In this document: positions 48,356-57,377 of the stretch, piece after piece | Layout of the letters: the number at the start of each line of letters is the position of its first letter | How positions within the stretch are numbered: the first letter of the stretch is position 1 | NCBI GenBank assembly: GCA_021372865.1 | Contig: JAJFTO010000002.1 | Location: forward strand, 17,797-81,796 | Direction of reading: 5' to 3' | Source: Porphyromonadaceae bacterium | GTDB taxonomy: Bacteria > Bacteroidota > Bacteroidia > Bacteroidales > Dysgonomonadaceae | Length of the DNA stretch: 64,000 nucleotides | Notes under the pieces: generated by a model | Seen by the model: the letters and a program-made list of their open reading frames with translations, nothing else | What the model was told of the DNA's origin: nothing | Database searches by the model: none | Made by a program: the position numbers and the translations under genes

Positions 48356-49078
48356 TTACCAGTTTTTGTTGTTTCTTCTGTTATTTTCAGCCTGTTCTTC
48401 TCTCTCCTGGGCTTTAATCTGCTGCACTTTATCCTGGGTCTGTTTCTCATCCTGCTCTATGGCCTGGAGTAACTGGCGAGCATTGTCGCGCGACATTTGT
48501 TCAGGCTGTTCCGATTGTTCAGCTTTTTTCTCCTTATCCTGCTGGTTCTGTGGAGACTGATTCTGCTGATCGTTGTTCTGCTGCTGTTGTTGTTGCTGTT
48601 CCTGCTCGCCTTGGCCCTGATTCTTTTGTTGCTGATCCTGTATCATCTTCTGTACAACGGCCAGGTTGTAACGCGTTTCTTCGTCCTTCGGATTGAGTCG
48701 CAACGCCATCTTGTAAGCTTCCATTGATTTTTGCAGTTCTTTCTTCTGCAGCATGGCGTTACCAATATTGTGCCAACCATCAGCAGCCTCTACCGGATTC
48801 TCCTGTTCGAGTGAGATGTAATGATTATATTGTTCAATGGATTTATCCCACTCTTTCTGCTTATACAACGTATTCCCAAGATTATAGTTTGCTTCTTTGG
48901 AGGAAGCATTCTCTTTTACCGCCTTTTCATAAAAAGCAGTAGCTTCCGAATATTTCTGCTGATTATATTCCTTGTTTCCTTTGCGAATATTTTTCCGAAC
49001 TTCCTTTTGTGCGGAGACTGACAAGGGAAGGAGTATCAGCAGCAATAATAATCCATATTTTGTAAATAATCTGTTCAT
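48356..49078 (-). CDS. batC: BatC: TPR protein with Gln-rich tail
   Basis: This 240-residue protein has a signal peptide (ends VSAQ), three TPR repeats (about 35-145, EANYNLGNTLYKQKEWDKSI and ADGWHNIGNAMLQKKE) and a long low-complexity Gln/Asn/Glu tail (about 152-240). It is a likely scaffold between BatA/B and BatD/E. Confidence 0.88.
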   Translation of the reverse strand: MNRLFTKYGLLLLLILLPLSVSAQKEVRKNIRKGNKEYNQQKYSEATAFYEKAVKENASSKEANYNLGNTLYKQKEWDKSIEQYNHYISLEQENPVEAADGWHNIGNAMLQKKELQKSMEAYKMALRLNPKDEETRYNLAVVQKMIQDQQQKNQGQGEQEQQQQQQQNNDQQNQSPQNQQDKEKKAEQSEQPEQMSRDNARQLLQAIEQDEKQTQDKVQQIKAQEREEQAENNRRNNKNW

Positions 49079-49154
49079 TTCAATATTTAATTTTCTCAGC
49101 GGTCAGTTTCTTGAAGAAAATCAATTGTCGACTATCTGGCTGAAGGCTGATAGC

Positions 49155-50177
49155 TCATTTAAAAAGTCTTACATTCCTGAACAAGCGATTTTTCTTATCA
49201 TATATAAGAATCTCAATCAGCAGGATAACCAGCATGATCCAGGCAAGGAACGGAAATTTCTCGTCGTAGTCCGAATAGGAAATACTGGTTGACTTTCCTG
49301 TTGCAAGCTCATCGAGTTGTGTTTCCAGTGCACGGATCGCCGTATTTGAGTTGTCGGCACGTACATAAAACCCTTTGCCATTCTGTGCAATCTCCATTCC
49401 CATTTGTTCATTCAGGCGGGATACTACTACATTGCCTTCGTTATCGGTCATGAAATTACTTCCCTCCTCAAGTGCGGGTACCGGGGAACCATCAGGGGAA
49501 CCTATTCCAAGCACATTCACCATCACGCCAACTTTCGCCGCTTCGGCAGCGGCTGACGCAGCATCTCCCTCGTGATCTTCTCCGTCTGTGATAATCACCA
49601 TGGCTTTGCTGATATCTTTATCACTTGAGAAGGAACTCACTCCCAGACGAATCGCCTCACCAATGGCCGTTCCCTGGACAGGAACCAGACTTGGGTCTAT
49701 GGTATTCAGAAATATCTTTGCCGACTGTGTATCGGAGGTGAGCGGCATCTGCACATACGCTTCTCCGGCAAAGACAATCAGGGCCACCTTGTCGTTACTC
49801 CGTACATCGATGAGTCGCGACAGAATCTGTTTTGCACGCGACAATCTGTCGGGTGAGACATCTTTGGCAAGCATTGAGTTGGATACATCCATGGCAATCA
49901 CCAGCTCGATACCCTCCTTCTCCACTTTTTCCACTTTGGTGCCGAACTGGGGGCGTGCGATCATGAAAATGCCCGTACAAAGCACCGCAAAAATAAGCCA
50001 GAACTTCAGGTAAGAGCGTTTCAGCGATAATTCAGGCATCATCATTTTGAGCGTGGTGAGGATCCCCATCTTTTGTACCGCTTTGCGCTTTGTGATGTTC
50101 AGGTAGATATAAACCGCCAGCAACAAGGGCATGGCGACAAACAACCATAAATATTCCGGATTTCCGAATCTAAACAT
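49155..50177 (-). CDS. batB: BatB: von Willebrand factor A membrane protein
   Basis: This 340-residue protein has membrane segments near the N-terminus (LWLFVAMPLLLAVYIYL, YLKFWLIFAVLCTGIFMIA) and near the C-terminus (FPFLAWIMLVILLIEI). The VWA domain lies between, with the MIDAS motif DVSNSMLAKDVSPDRLSRAK near 95. It is a paralogue of BatA, 38 bases after it. Confidence 0.9.
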   Translation of the reverse strand: MFRFGNPEYLWLFVAMPLLLAVYIYLNITKRKAVQKMGILTTLKMMMPELSLKRSYLKFWLIFAVLCTGIFMIARPQFGTKVEKVEKEGIELVIAMDVSNSMLAKDVSPDRLSRAKQILSRLIDVRSNDKVALIVFAGEAYVQMPLTSDTQSAKIFLNTIDPSLVPVQGTAIGEAIRLGVSSFSSDKDISKAMVIITDGEDHEGDAASAAAEAAKVGVMVNVLGIGSPDGSPVPALEEGSNFMTDNEGNVVVSRLNEQMGMEIAQNGKGFYVRADNSNTAIRALETQLDELATGKSTSISYSDYDEKFPFLAWIMLVILLIEILIYDKKNRLFRNVRLFK

Positions 50178-50215
50178 GTTTCTGTCTTAACTTTTCACCT
50201 TTCCATTTCAGATGT

Positions 50216-51199
50216 TTAGGGGATATTTCTCAACCAGGTTCTTCGTAGCAGCAGCTCCAGCAATATCAATCCCATGGCAAACAATGCAAAGGGAAGGAAT
50301 AATTCCTGGCGCCGGGTCACATTCTGAACACTGATCAGATATTTCTCCATTTGTTCAATCTCTTTATATACCTGCCGCAATCCTTCGGTATCCTGCGCCC
50401 TGAAGTACTGGCCCCCGGTCATGGCAGCAATCTCGGTGAGCGTTTTCTCATCGATATCCACCGGCATATTCTGCATTCTGATGCCAAACGGTGTATTCAC
50501 TGGTGTGGGGGCCATACCCTTGGTACCCACACCTATTGTGTAGACGCGGATTCCGTATGAACGCGCCAGATCAGCTGCAGTGAGCGGCGCAATTTGTCCG
50601 CTGTTGTTTGTTCCGTCGGTAAGCAGGATCACTACTCGCGAGTCGGAACTACTCTCTTTGAGTCTGTTTACAGAAGTGGCCAGACCCAGTCCGATGGCCG
50701 TACCATCTTCAATCATTCCGAAATTGACCTCGTTCAGCAGGTTCAACAACACCTTGTGGTCGGTGGTGAGTGGACACTGGGTGAAACTTTCACCAGCGAA
50801 TATTACCAGACCGATGTTATCATTTTTCCGGTCGGTAATAAACTCCGACGCCACCTTTTTGGCCGCCTGCAACCTGTCGGGTTGCAGATCCTGGGAGAGC
50901 ATCGATCCCGACACATCGAGTGCCATCACAATATCTATCCCCTGCGTCTCGGTCTCCTCCCAACTGCTGACCGATTGTGGTCTGGCAATCACGATGATGA
51001 TCAGCGCAATTGAAATCAACCGCAATACAAACGGCAGGTGCCGCATGTAGACCCTGAAATCGGCCTTCATTTCTTTAAAAGCATGGGTAGACGCCAGTTT
51101 AAAGGAAGCCTGTGTCTTCGACAGCCGTATCACATACCACACGATCAGTGGTATGAGCAACAGCAACAGATAGAGATATTCAGGATGCAGAAATTCCAT
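50216..51199 (-). CDS. batA: BatA: von Willebrand factor A membrane protein
   Basis: This 327-residue protein has a membrane-VWA-membrane layout. N-terminal segments lie near 10-20 and 55-75, the MIDAS motif DVSGSMLSQDLQPDRLQAAK is near 95, and a final membrane segment is near 300-320. It is paired with BatB. VWA proteins commonly work with MoxR ATPases, one of which leads this operon. Confidence 0.9.
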   Translation of the reverse strand: MEFLHPEYLYLLLLLIPLIVWYVIRLSKTQASFKLASTHAFKEMKADFRVYMRHLPFVLRLISIALIIIVIARPQSVSSWEETETQGIDIVMALDVSGSMLSQDLQPDRLQAAKKVASEFITDRKNDNIGLVIFAGESFTQCPLTTDHKVLLNLLNEVNFGMIEDGTAIGLGLATSVNRLKESSSDSRVVILLTDGTNNSGQIAPLTAADLARSYGIRVYTIGVGTKGMAPTPVNTPFGIRMQNMPVDIDEKTLTEIAAMTGGQYFRAQDTEGLRQVYKEIEQMEKYLISVQNVTRRQELFLPFALFAMGLILLELLLRRTWLRNIP

Positions 51200-51202
51200 G
51201 CT

Positions 51203-52276
51203 TTATTTACTCTTGGAGGCGCCCTGTTCCGGCTCCTCATTGTTTACTTTTTTCAATTCCTCTTTTTCGGGAACCGGATCAGGCTCTCTGGTCTGATTCA
51301 CAAAGAAATAAGCATTCACCATACTCAGATCGTTCTCGTCGGGATAGGGTTTGTACTTGGCAAATTTCACCAGATCGGCGGTAGAAAGAATCTGTTTCAG
51401 GTTGTTGTAAACTGAATCCACTTCCGACATCTTACGTACCTCATTCAGAATTTCACCAGAAGTCATCTCCATCGCGTTGATTCCTTCCCGTTCAAACAGA
51501 TAGTTGCGAAGAATATCAGTAAGCTTGCTGTAAAAATCCTTCTCCCTGCCCTGTTGCCAGATTTTCTCCTCCTTCAGCTTGTCCAGCTCCCTGATCGCAC
51601 GTACATGTGCCGGCAGCACCACAGGTGGTTTGAAAATATAGCCTTTGCGCTTCTTCTTGAGCACCATCCAAATGATCAGCCCGATAAGTGCAATCAGCAA
51701 CATGATGCCCAGAACGATCCAGAGAATCCACAAATAATCGGTCCAAACAAAAGCGGCTTTGCGGACAGGTTTAATGTCGTGCAGCTGCAATTGTCCAAAA
51801 TCGATGGAGTCGGTCTCCCCCTTGTTTATTTTTTCCAGATATGCCAGTGTAGAGTCAGACAACTGAGGTGAGGTCACTTTCAGTCCGAATGAATTTGAAT
51901 AGATGGTATCGGTCCCATCGAAAACTGACATATGGGGTATATGATACAGGGTGGAGTCGAACGAGGTGACGATATACTTGAAATTCAGTGTCATCACATT
52001 ATTCTCTATCGTGGTATCGGGCGGCAGCATGGTTATCACTTCAATGCCGGGGACAATCTCTTTCTCGAATACAGGAAAAAGTATGGTTTTGTCTTTGGGC
52101 GTGATCACCTTCAGATTGATCAAAGCCTGTTCACCGATCAGAATCTCTGTCGGCTGCACAGTAGCCTGCACCGAGGCACGTTGTGCCGCCATCGGGAACG
52201 ACAGCAAAATACCACATACCGTCAAAGCGGCATTCAGCATGAAACAGATATGATATTTTATCCTCTTCACTTTCAC
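51203..52276 (-). CDS. Bat-operon membrane protein of unknown function
   Basis: This 357-residue protein has a signal peptide (ends AAQRA), an N-terminal beta domain (about 30-130), a membrane segment near 180-205 (YLWILWIVLGIMLLIALIGLI) and a helical C-terminal half (FYSKLTDILRNYLFEREG). It sits between the DUF58 and batA genes with an ATGA overlap on its 5' side and 3 bases to batA. The position is conserved in Bacteroidota moxR-bat operons. It resembles BatD-type partners, but I cannot name a function. Confidence 0.75.
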   Translation of the reverse strand: MKVKRIKYHICFMLNAALTVCGILLSFPMAAQRASVQATVQPTEILIGEQALINLKVITPKDKTILFPVFEKEIVPGIEVITMLPPDTTIENNVMTLNFKYIVTSFDSTLYHIPHMSVFDGTDTIYSNSFGLKVTSPQLSDSTLAYLEKINKGETDSIDFGQLQLHDIKPVRKAAFVWTDYLWILWIVLGIMLLIALIGLIIWMVLKKKRKGYIFKPPVVLPAHVRAIRELDKLKEEKIWQQGREKDFYSKLTDILRNYLFEREGINAMEMTSGEILNEVRKMSEVDSVYNNLKQILSTADLVKFAKYKPYPDENDLSMVNAYFFVNQTREPDPVPEKEELKKVNNEEPEQGASKSK

Positions 52277-53142
52277 TTTCTTTGCTGAAATAATTGCAAC
52301 AATGCCTTTACATAATCACTTTCTGTGGAAACCGAGATACTTTCCACGCCACTCTGCCTGAAAGCATAATTCATGTTGTTTCGCAGGCCGAGCCACCACT
52401 TTTGATAGCTTTCCCTGACTCTTCGCGACGAGGTGTTTATCCACCGTTCTTCTCCTGTTTCAGGGTCTCTCACCTTCATCAGTCCCACAGGAAAAAGCTC
52501 AGTACTTAATTGATCGTATACCTGAATTGCCACCATATCGTGCTTCCTGTTGGCTATCTGCAGTGCTTTTTTGTAATCCCCGTGATCGATAAAATCTGAA
52601 ATCAGGAAGGCTGTACACCGTTTCTTGATGGCATTCGTCATATAGCGAAGCGCCATATTCAGATCTGTACCGCTGTTCTCCGGAGTAAATCCCAGTATCT
52701 CTCGTATGATGAAGAGGATATGTTTTCTTCCTTTTTTGGGTGGAATAAATTTTTCTACCTTGTCGGTAAAAAAAATAACCCCGATCTTATCATTGTTTTG
52801 CATTGCCGAGAAGGCCAGCGTGGCAGCAATCTCTGCAACCATATCCCGTTTAAGTACCTTTCGCGAACCAAAGCCCAGACTTTCCGATACGTCGATCATC
52901 AGCATCACGGTGAGCTCGCGTTCCTCTTCAAATATCTTCACATAGGGGCGATTGTAGCGCGCCGTTACATTCCAGTCGATATCGCGCAGATCGTCTCCGT
53001 ATTGATACTCCCGCACTTCCGAGAAAGCCATACCGCGCCCCTTAAAAGCGGAATGGTACTCGCCGGCAAAAATGTTGCGCGAGAGTCCACGTGCTTTTAT
53101 TTCGATGTATCGTACTTTTTTTAATAGATCGGTCGTCTCCAT
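52273..53142 (-). CDS. DUF58 domain protein
   Basis: This 289-residue protein has the DUF58 signature near residues 40-75 (EVREYQYGDDLRDIDWNVTA) and a VWA-like core (TVMLMIDVSESLGFG near 80). DUF58 proteins pair with MoxR ATPases. It overlaps the next gene by four bases and follows moxR by 72 bases. Confidence 0.88.
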   Translation of the reverse strand: METTDLLKKVRYIEIKARGLSRNIFAGEYHSAFKGRGMAFSEVREYQYGDDLRDIDWNVTARYNRPYVKIFEEERELTVMLMIDVSESLGFGSRKVLKRDMVAEIAATLAFSAMQNNDKIGVIFFTDKVEKFIPPKKGRKHILFIIREILGFTPENSGTDLNMALRYMTNAIKKRCTAFLISDFIDHGDYKKALQIANRKHDMVAIQVYDQLSTELFPVGLMKVRDPETGEERWINTSSRRVRESYQKWWLGLRNNMNYAFRQSGVESISVSTESDYVKALLQLFQQRK

Positions 53143-53214
53143 TTGAATCTCACCTCTTAATGAGGATTTTCATTTGCACTGCACTTGATATACTGAGTCA
53201 CAGAATTGGGGCGA

Positions 53215-54210
53215 CTATGGGACCTCAACCTTATTCAGTATCTCACTGATGATCTCTTCCGAGGTGAGATTGTTGGCCTCCGCTTCATAGGTAAGTCCGA
53301 TACGATGCCGGAGTACATCATGGCACACGGCGCGGATATCCTCGGGAATCACGTAACCGCGACGTTTGATAAACGCAAAAGCGCGTGCAGCCAGCGCCAG
53401 GTTGATGGATGCGCGAGGTGAGCCCCCAAACCCGATCATTTCCTTGAGGTTGTCCATCCCGTACTGATCGGGGAAGCGGGTTGCAAATACGATGTCCACG
53501 ATATATTTACCAATTTTTTCATCGATGTACACTTCCCGCACTACCTTGCGTGCCTCCAAAATTTCCTGGGTTGAGATGACCGCCTTATCAATGGTGACCG
53601 GTTCAAAAATATTCTGTTGAATAATCTGTTTTTCTTCTTCTTTCGACGGATAGGAGATCACCACTTTCAGCATAAAACGGTCTACCTGGGCTTCGGGAAG
53701 CGGATAAGTACCTTCCTGCTCAATCGGGTTCTGTGTAGCCATCACGAGAAAGGGATCGGGCAGTTTATAAGTTTGTTCACCTATGGTGACCTGCCTTTCC
53801 TGCATTGCCTCGAGCAGGGCACTCTGCACCTTTGCCGGAGCACGGTTTATTTCATCGGCCAGCACGAAGTTGGCAAATACCGGACCGTGCTTCACAAGGA
53901 ACTCTTCGTTGCGCTGACTGTATATCATGGTTCCGACAACGTCGGCAGGTAACAGGTCGGGCGTAAACTGGATGCGGCTGTAACCGGCATCGATTAACTG
54001 AGCAAGCGTTTTGATAGCGAGCGTTTTTGCCAGTCCCGGAACTCCCTCGAGCAAGATATGACCATCGGACAGCAGTCCGATGAGGAGCGACTCCACGAGG
54101 TGCTTCTGTCCTACGATCGTTTTGTTCATTCCGGTCACCAGCGTTTGCACAAAAGCGCTCTTCTGCTCAATCCGTTCATTGAGTTCTTTGATATCGACTA
54201 TTTGGCTCAT
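53215..54210 (-). CDS. MoxR-type AAA+ ATPase
   Basis: This 331-residue ATPase has Walker A-like GVPGLAKT near residue 56, Walker B VLADEINRAPAK near 118 and a sensor segment ATQNPIEQEGTYPLPEAQVDRF near 155-176. The A-site GVPGLAKT is normal for MoxR. It heads the minus-strand moxR-DUF58-bat operon and probably acts as a chaperone for the VWA proteins. Confidence 0.92.
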   Translation of the reverse strand: MSQIVDIKELNERIEQKSAFVQTLVTGMNKTIVGQKHLVESLLIGLLSDGHILLEGVPGLAKTLAIKTLAQLIDAGYSRIQFTPDLLPADVVGTMIYSQRNEEFLVKHGPVFANFVLADEINRAPAKVQSALLEAMQERQVTIGEQTYKLPDPFLVMATQNPIEQEGTYPLPEAQVDRFMLKVVISYPSKEEEKQIIQQNIFEPVTIDKAVISTQEILEARKVVREVYIDEKIGKYIVDIVFATRFPDQYGMDNLKEMIGFGGSPRASINLALAARAFAFIKRRGYVIPEDIRAVCHDVLRHRIGLTYEAEANNLTSEEIISEILNKVEVP

Positions 54211-54369
54211 ATTTTTAGACTGTTAATTATGGATTCTTGTTATGGGATACAAAAATAGAAATGTTAAAGCGGTTTCGACAGGAAACGCCGTTAAAAATGT
54301 TTAAGTATCCGGTTGGAAAGCAGAACGAATTTCTGCAAAACGGACATCCGGTCAAATATGTTTTCCAGA

Positions 54370-55053
54370 TCACCGGTATGTCATTCCGAAAATGTCAGCG
54401 AAAGCATTTTTCATCACTGCACGGACAGTTTGAAAATCCACTTCCCTTCCCAGTTCCTTCTGCATGGAAGTAACTCCCTTGTCGGTAAACCCGCAGGGAT
54501 TGATATAATTAAAATAGGAAAGATCACAGTTCACATTCAAAGCCAGTCCGTGCATCGTCACAAAGCGGCTGGCCCGTACCCCGATGGCACATATCTTCCG
54601 TGCTTTATCAGGCAGGAACGGATCCAACCACACCCCCATTGCCTTTTCGTCTTTTTCACCCACAGTACCAAAAGATTTCAATGTTTCAATGACCACATCT
54701 TCCAGCATGGAGATATAACGTTTGATGCCCACCTGAAAATCTTCCAGATCGATGATCGGATAAGCCACCAACTGCCCCGGACCGTGATAAGTAATGTCTC
54801 CTCCCCGGTCGATGGCATGCAGGTCGATATTTTTGCTTTCGCAGAGGCTCCGCGTGATCAGCAAATTTTGCCTGTTTCCGCTCTTTCCAAGGGTGTAAAC
54901 AGGTTCGTGTTCGCAAAAAAGCAGATACTGGGGCTTATCATCTCTCTTTTCAAGTTTTTGCTGGATGACCTCTTCAAAGAGTTTTTCCTGATAATCCCAT
55001 GCCTCCTTGTAACGAATTCTTCCCAGATCTTCAAAAATTACTTTTTTCCCCAT
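54370..55053 (-). CDS. lipB: Octanoyltransferase
   Basis: This 227-residue enzyme has RGGDITYHGPGQLVAYPIIDL near 79-99 (the catalytic region), the conserved Lys in KAMGVWLD (near 141) and the Cys in NPCGFTDKGVTSM (near 190). It transfers octanoyl groups from acyl carrier protein to lipoyl domains. It follows lipA by 32 bases, so the pair forms the lipoate synthesis unit. Confidence 0.94.
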   Translation of the reverse strand: MGKKVIFEDLGRIRYKEAWDYQEKLFEEVIQQKLEKRDDKPQYLLFCEHEPVYTLGKSGNRQNLLITRSLCESKNIDLHAIDRGGDITYHGPGQLVAYPIIDLEDFQVGIKRYISMLEDVVIETLKSFGTVGEKDEKAMGVWLDPFLPDKARKICAIGVRASRFVTMHGLALNVNCDLSYFNYINPCGFTDKGVTSMQKELGREVDFQTVRAVMKNAFADIFGMTYR

Positions 55054-55085
55054 AAAACACGTCCTTCAATTGGCACATCGGCACA

Positions 55086-55949
55086 TTAAACATGTTTTTC
55101 CGCATGATAGGAGGAGCGTACCAACGGCCCGCTTTCGACGAACTGAAATCCTTTCTCCAGACCAATTCTCCTGTATTCCTGAAACTGTTCAAGAGAAACA
55201 TAATCTTTTACTGTCAGATGTTTGCGGGTGGGTTGCAGGTACTGACCGATGGTCAGGATTTTGCAACCCACATTCCTCAGGTCATCCATTGTCTCGATGA
55301 TTTCTTCGGGCGTTTCACCCAGGCCTACCATGATTCCTGATTTTGCCTTCACCCCGCCGTGCTTCGCAACAACCTCTATTGTTTTCAGACTGACTTCATA
55401 TTTGGCACGGCTTCGCACTTTGGGTGTCAGTCTTCTCACCGTTTCCATATTGTGTGACACGATGTTAGGGCCCGAATCGATCACAAGGTTTATATGTTCA
55501 GCTACTCCGTTAAAATCTGGGATCAGCGTTTCGATGGTCACCCCTGGATTTCTTTCCTTTACGCGCTGCACGGTCTTTGACCATAGAGCGGCGCCACCAT
55601 CCGGCAAATCGTCCCTGTCTACACTGGTAAGAACCACATGACGGAGTTTCATTCCTTCAATGGTTTCTGCCAACCGGTCGGGTTCATCCCAGTCGACAAT
55701 TCCCTGCGGACTACCGGTCTTTACGTTACAAAATCTGCAGGCACGGGTGCAGACATCTCCCAGTATCATGAATGTGGCAGTTCCCCTGCCCCAGCATTCC
55801 GCCAGGTTGGGACACTTACCACTTACACAAATGGTATGCAACTGTTTTCTTGCAATGATCTCTTTTACATCCAGGTATTGTTTCCCCTGAGGCAACGAAA
55901 TCTTCAGCCATTCAGGCTTTCTCGCCATTAACTCAGATTTACTATCCAT
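55086..55949 (-). CDS. lipA: Lipoyl synthase
   Basis: This 287-residue radical SAM enzyme has two cluster motifs: the auxiliary CVSGKCPNLAEC and the radical SAM CTRACRFC (C-x3-C-x2-C). It ends with the conserved C-terminal segment FVESGPLVRSSYHA, which contributes to the auxiliary cluster. It inserts two sulfurs into octanoyl-lipoyl domains. It leads lipA-lipB. Confidence 0.96.
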   Translation of the reverse strand: MDSKSELMARKPEWLKISLPQGKQYLDVKEIIARKQLHTICVSGKCPNLAECWGRGTATFMILGDVCTRACRFCNVKTGSPQGIVDWDEPDRLAETIEGMKLRHVVLTSVDRDDLPDGGAALWSKTVQRVKERNPGVTIETLIPDFNGVAEHINLVIDSGPNIVSHNMETVRRLTPKVRSRAKYEVSLKTIEVVAKHGGVKAKSGIMVGLGETPEEIIETMDDLRNVGCKILTIGQYLQPTRKHLTVKDYVSLEQFQEYRRIGLEKGFQFVESGPLVRSSYHAEKHV

Positions 55950-56246
55950 AATGATTATTCTTTGGAGGTCACGCCCTTGTCGAAAAAAACATGATCTGCA
56001 TTTTCACTCCGGGACACGACAGCACGTGATTTAATAAAATGTCAATACAAAGCAAAAGTACGATATTCTTTGTACATTTCTAATCATTACACTAGATATA
56101 GGTTCATAAAATCAACCTTTTTCAGAATTTGCCCTCATCTGCTTACGATTCTCCTTTTCCTCCTAACTATTTTTACACGGTTACTATTCTGTTTGTAACG
56201 GCAAAAACTTTATCTTTGCCGTCAAAACGCCACGATACAGAGCAAT
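55950..56246. promoter_or_regulatory. Divergent promoter region lipA/tgt
   Basis: The 297 bases between the divergent genes hold no gene. TACTTTTG on the minus strand (56053-56060) is a likely lipA -7 box and is enclosed by an inverted repeat TACAAAG/CTTTGTA (56046-56052 and 56068-56074). On the plus strand TATCTTTG (56211-56218) is the -7 box of tgt, with TTCTGTTTG upstream at 56187-56195. Confidence 0.55.
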
Positions 56247-57377
56247 TTGAAGTTTCAACTACTACATACTGATACGAAGACAAATGCCAGAGCCGGGTTA
56301 ATCACAACCGATCATGGATTGGTGGAAACTCCGGTTTTTATGCCCGTAGGTACTGCGGGTAGTGTGAAGGCGGTGCATATCAGTGAGCTGAAAGAAGATA
56401 TAGGGGCACAGATCATTCTGGGAAATACCTATCACCTTTATCTCAGGCCCGGACTTGAAATTCTGCAACAGGCAGGCGGCCTGCACCGGTTTAACAGCTG
56501 GAACAAACCGATGCTGACCGATAGCGGCGGTTTTCAGGTTTTCTCACTGACAGACAACAGGAAGCTCTCGGAAGAAGGAGCCGAATTTCAGTCGCACATC
56601 GATGGATCGCGTCATTTCTTTACCCCGGAGAAGGCAATTGATATCCAACGCATCATCGGTGCCGACATTATGATGGCTTTCGATGAATGCACACCTGGCG
56701 ATGCCGATTACTCCTATGCAAAAAAATCACTTGATCTCACTGAAAGGTGGCTCGACCGTTGTCTGGCACGCTTCGAAGAGACAGAATGTTCCTATGGACA
56801 CAGTCAGGCACTCTTTCCCATTGTACAGGGTTGTGTATACCCCGATCTGAGACGTCGGGCAGCTGAGAACGTGACGTCGAAAGGTGCGGATGGTAACGCC
56901 ATCGGTGGCCTGGCGGTGGGAGAACCCACCGAGAAGATGTATGAAATGGTGGAACTGGTGAATGGAATCCTGCCAAAAGATAAACCGCGTTACCTGATGG
57001 GAGTAGGTAAACCGGAAAACATCCTTGAGGCGATTGAGCGGGGAGTGGACATGTTCGATTGCATTATGCCCACCCGCAACGGCCGCAACGGGCAGATATT
57101 CACCAAGCAGGGGATCATGAACATGCGCAATGAAAAATGGAAAAATGACTTCTCCCCCCTCGAGGAGGAGGGAGCATCGTTTGTGGACACATTATACAGC
57201 AAGGCATACCTGAGGCATCTCATCAATGTGAACGAGATACTGGGTCTGCAGATTGCATCCATCCACAACCTGGCATTTTACATATGGCTTGTAAAAGAAG
57301 CCCGGCAGCATATTATTGCCGGAGATTTTTCAACATGGAAACCAAAGATGATCGAAAACGTTGTAAGAAGATTATGA
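56247..57377 (+). CDS. tgt: tRNA-guanine transglycosylase
   Basis: This 376-residue enzyme shows the family core: TDSGGFQVFSL near 90 with the active-site Asp, the region QRIIGADIMMAFDECTPGD, and the zinc-type C-terminal part. The zinc ligands normally arise in CxCxxC; here the matching region has an altered layout (see findings). It exchanges G for preQ1 at the tRNA wobble position. The start is TTG (56247): no in-frame ATG lies upstream, and KFQLLHTD is the usual second residue onward. It overlaps the next gene by four bases. Confidence 0.92.
   Translation: MKFQLLHTDTKTNARAGLITTDHGLVETPVFMPVGTAGSVKAVHISELKEDIGAQIILGNTYHLYLRPGLEILQQAGGLHRFNSWNKPMLTDSGGFQVFSLTDNRKLSEEGAEFQSHIDGSRHFFTPEKAIDIQRIIGADIMMAFDECTPGDADYSYAKKSLDLTERWLDRCLARFEETECSYGHSQALFPIVQGCVYPDLRRRAAENVTSKGADGNAIGGLAVGEPTEKMYEMVELVNGILPKDKPRYLMGVGKPENILEAIERGVDMFDCIMPTRNGRNGQIFTKQGIMNMRNEKWKNDFSPLEEEGASFVDTLYSKAYLRHLINVNEILGLQIASIHNLAFYIWLVKEARQHIIAGDFSTWKPKMIENVVRRL

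Noticed and set aside
48345..48450. Longer BatD N-terminus
   Set aside because: The extension is basic and lies inside the batC coding end. The signal peptide starts after the Met at 48348.
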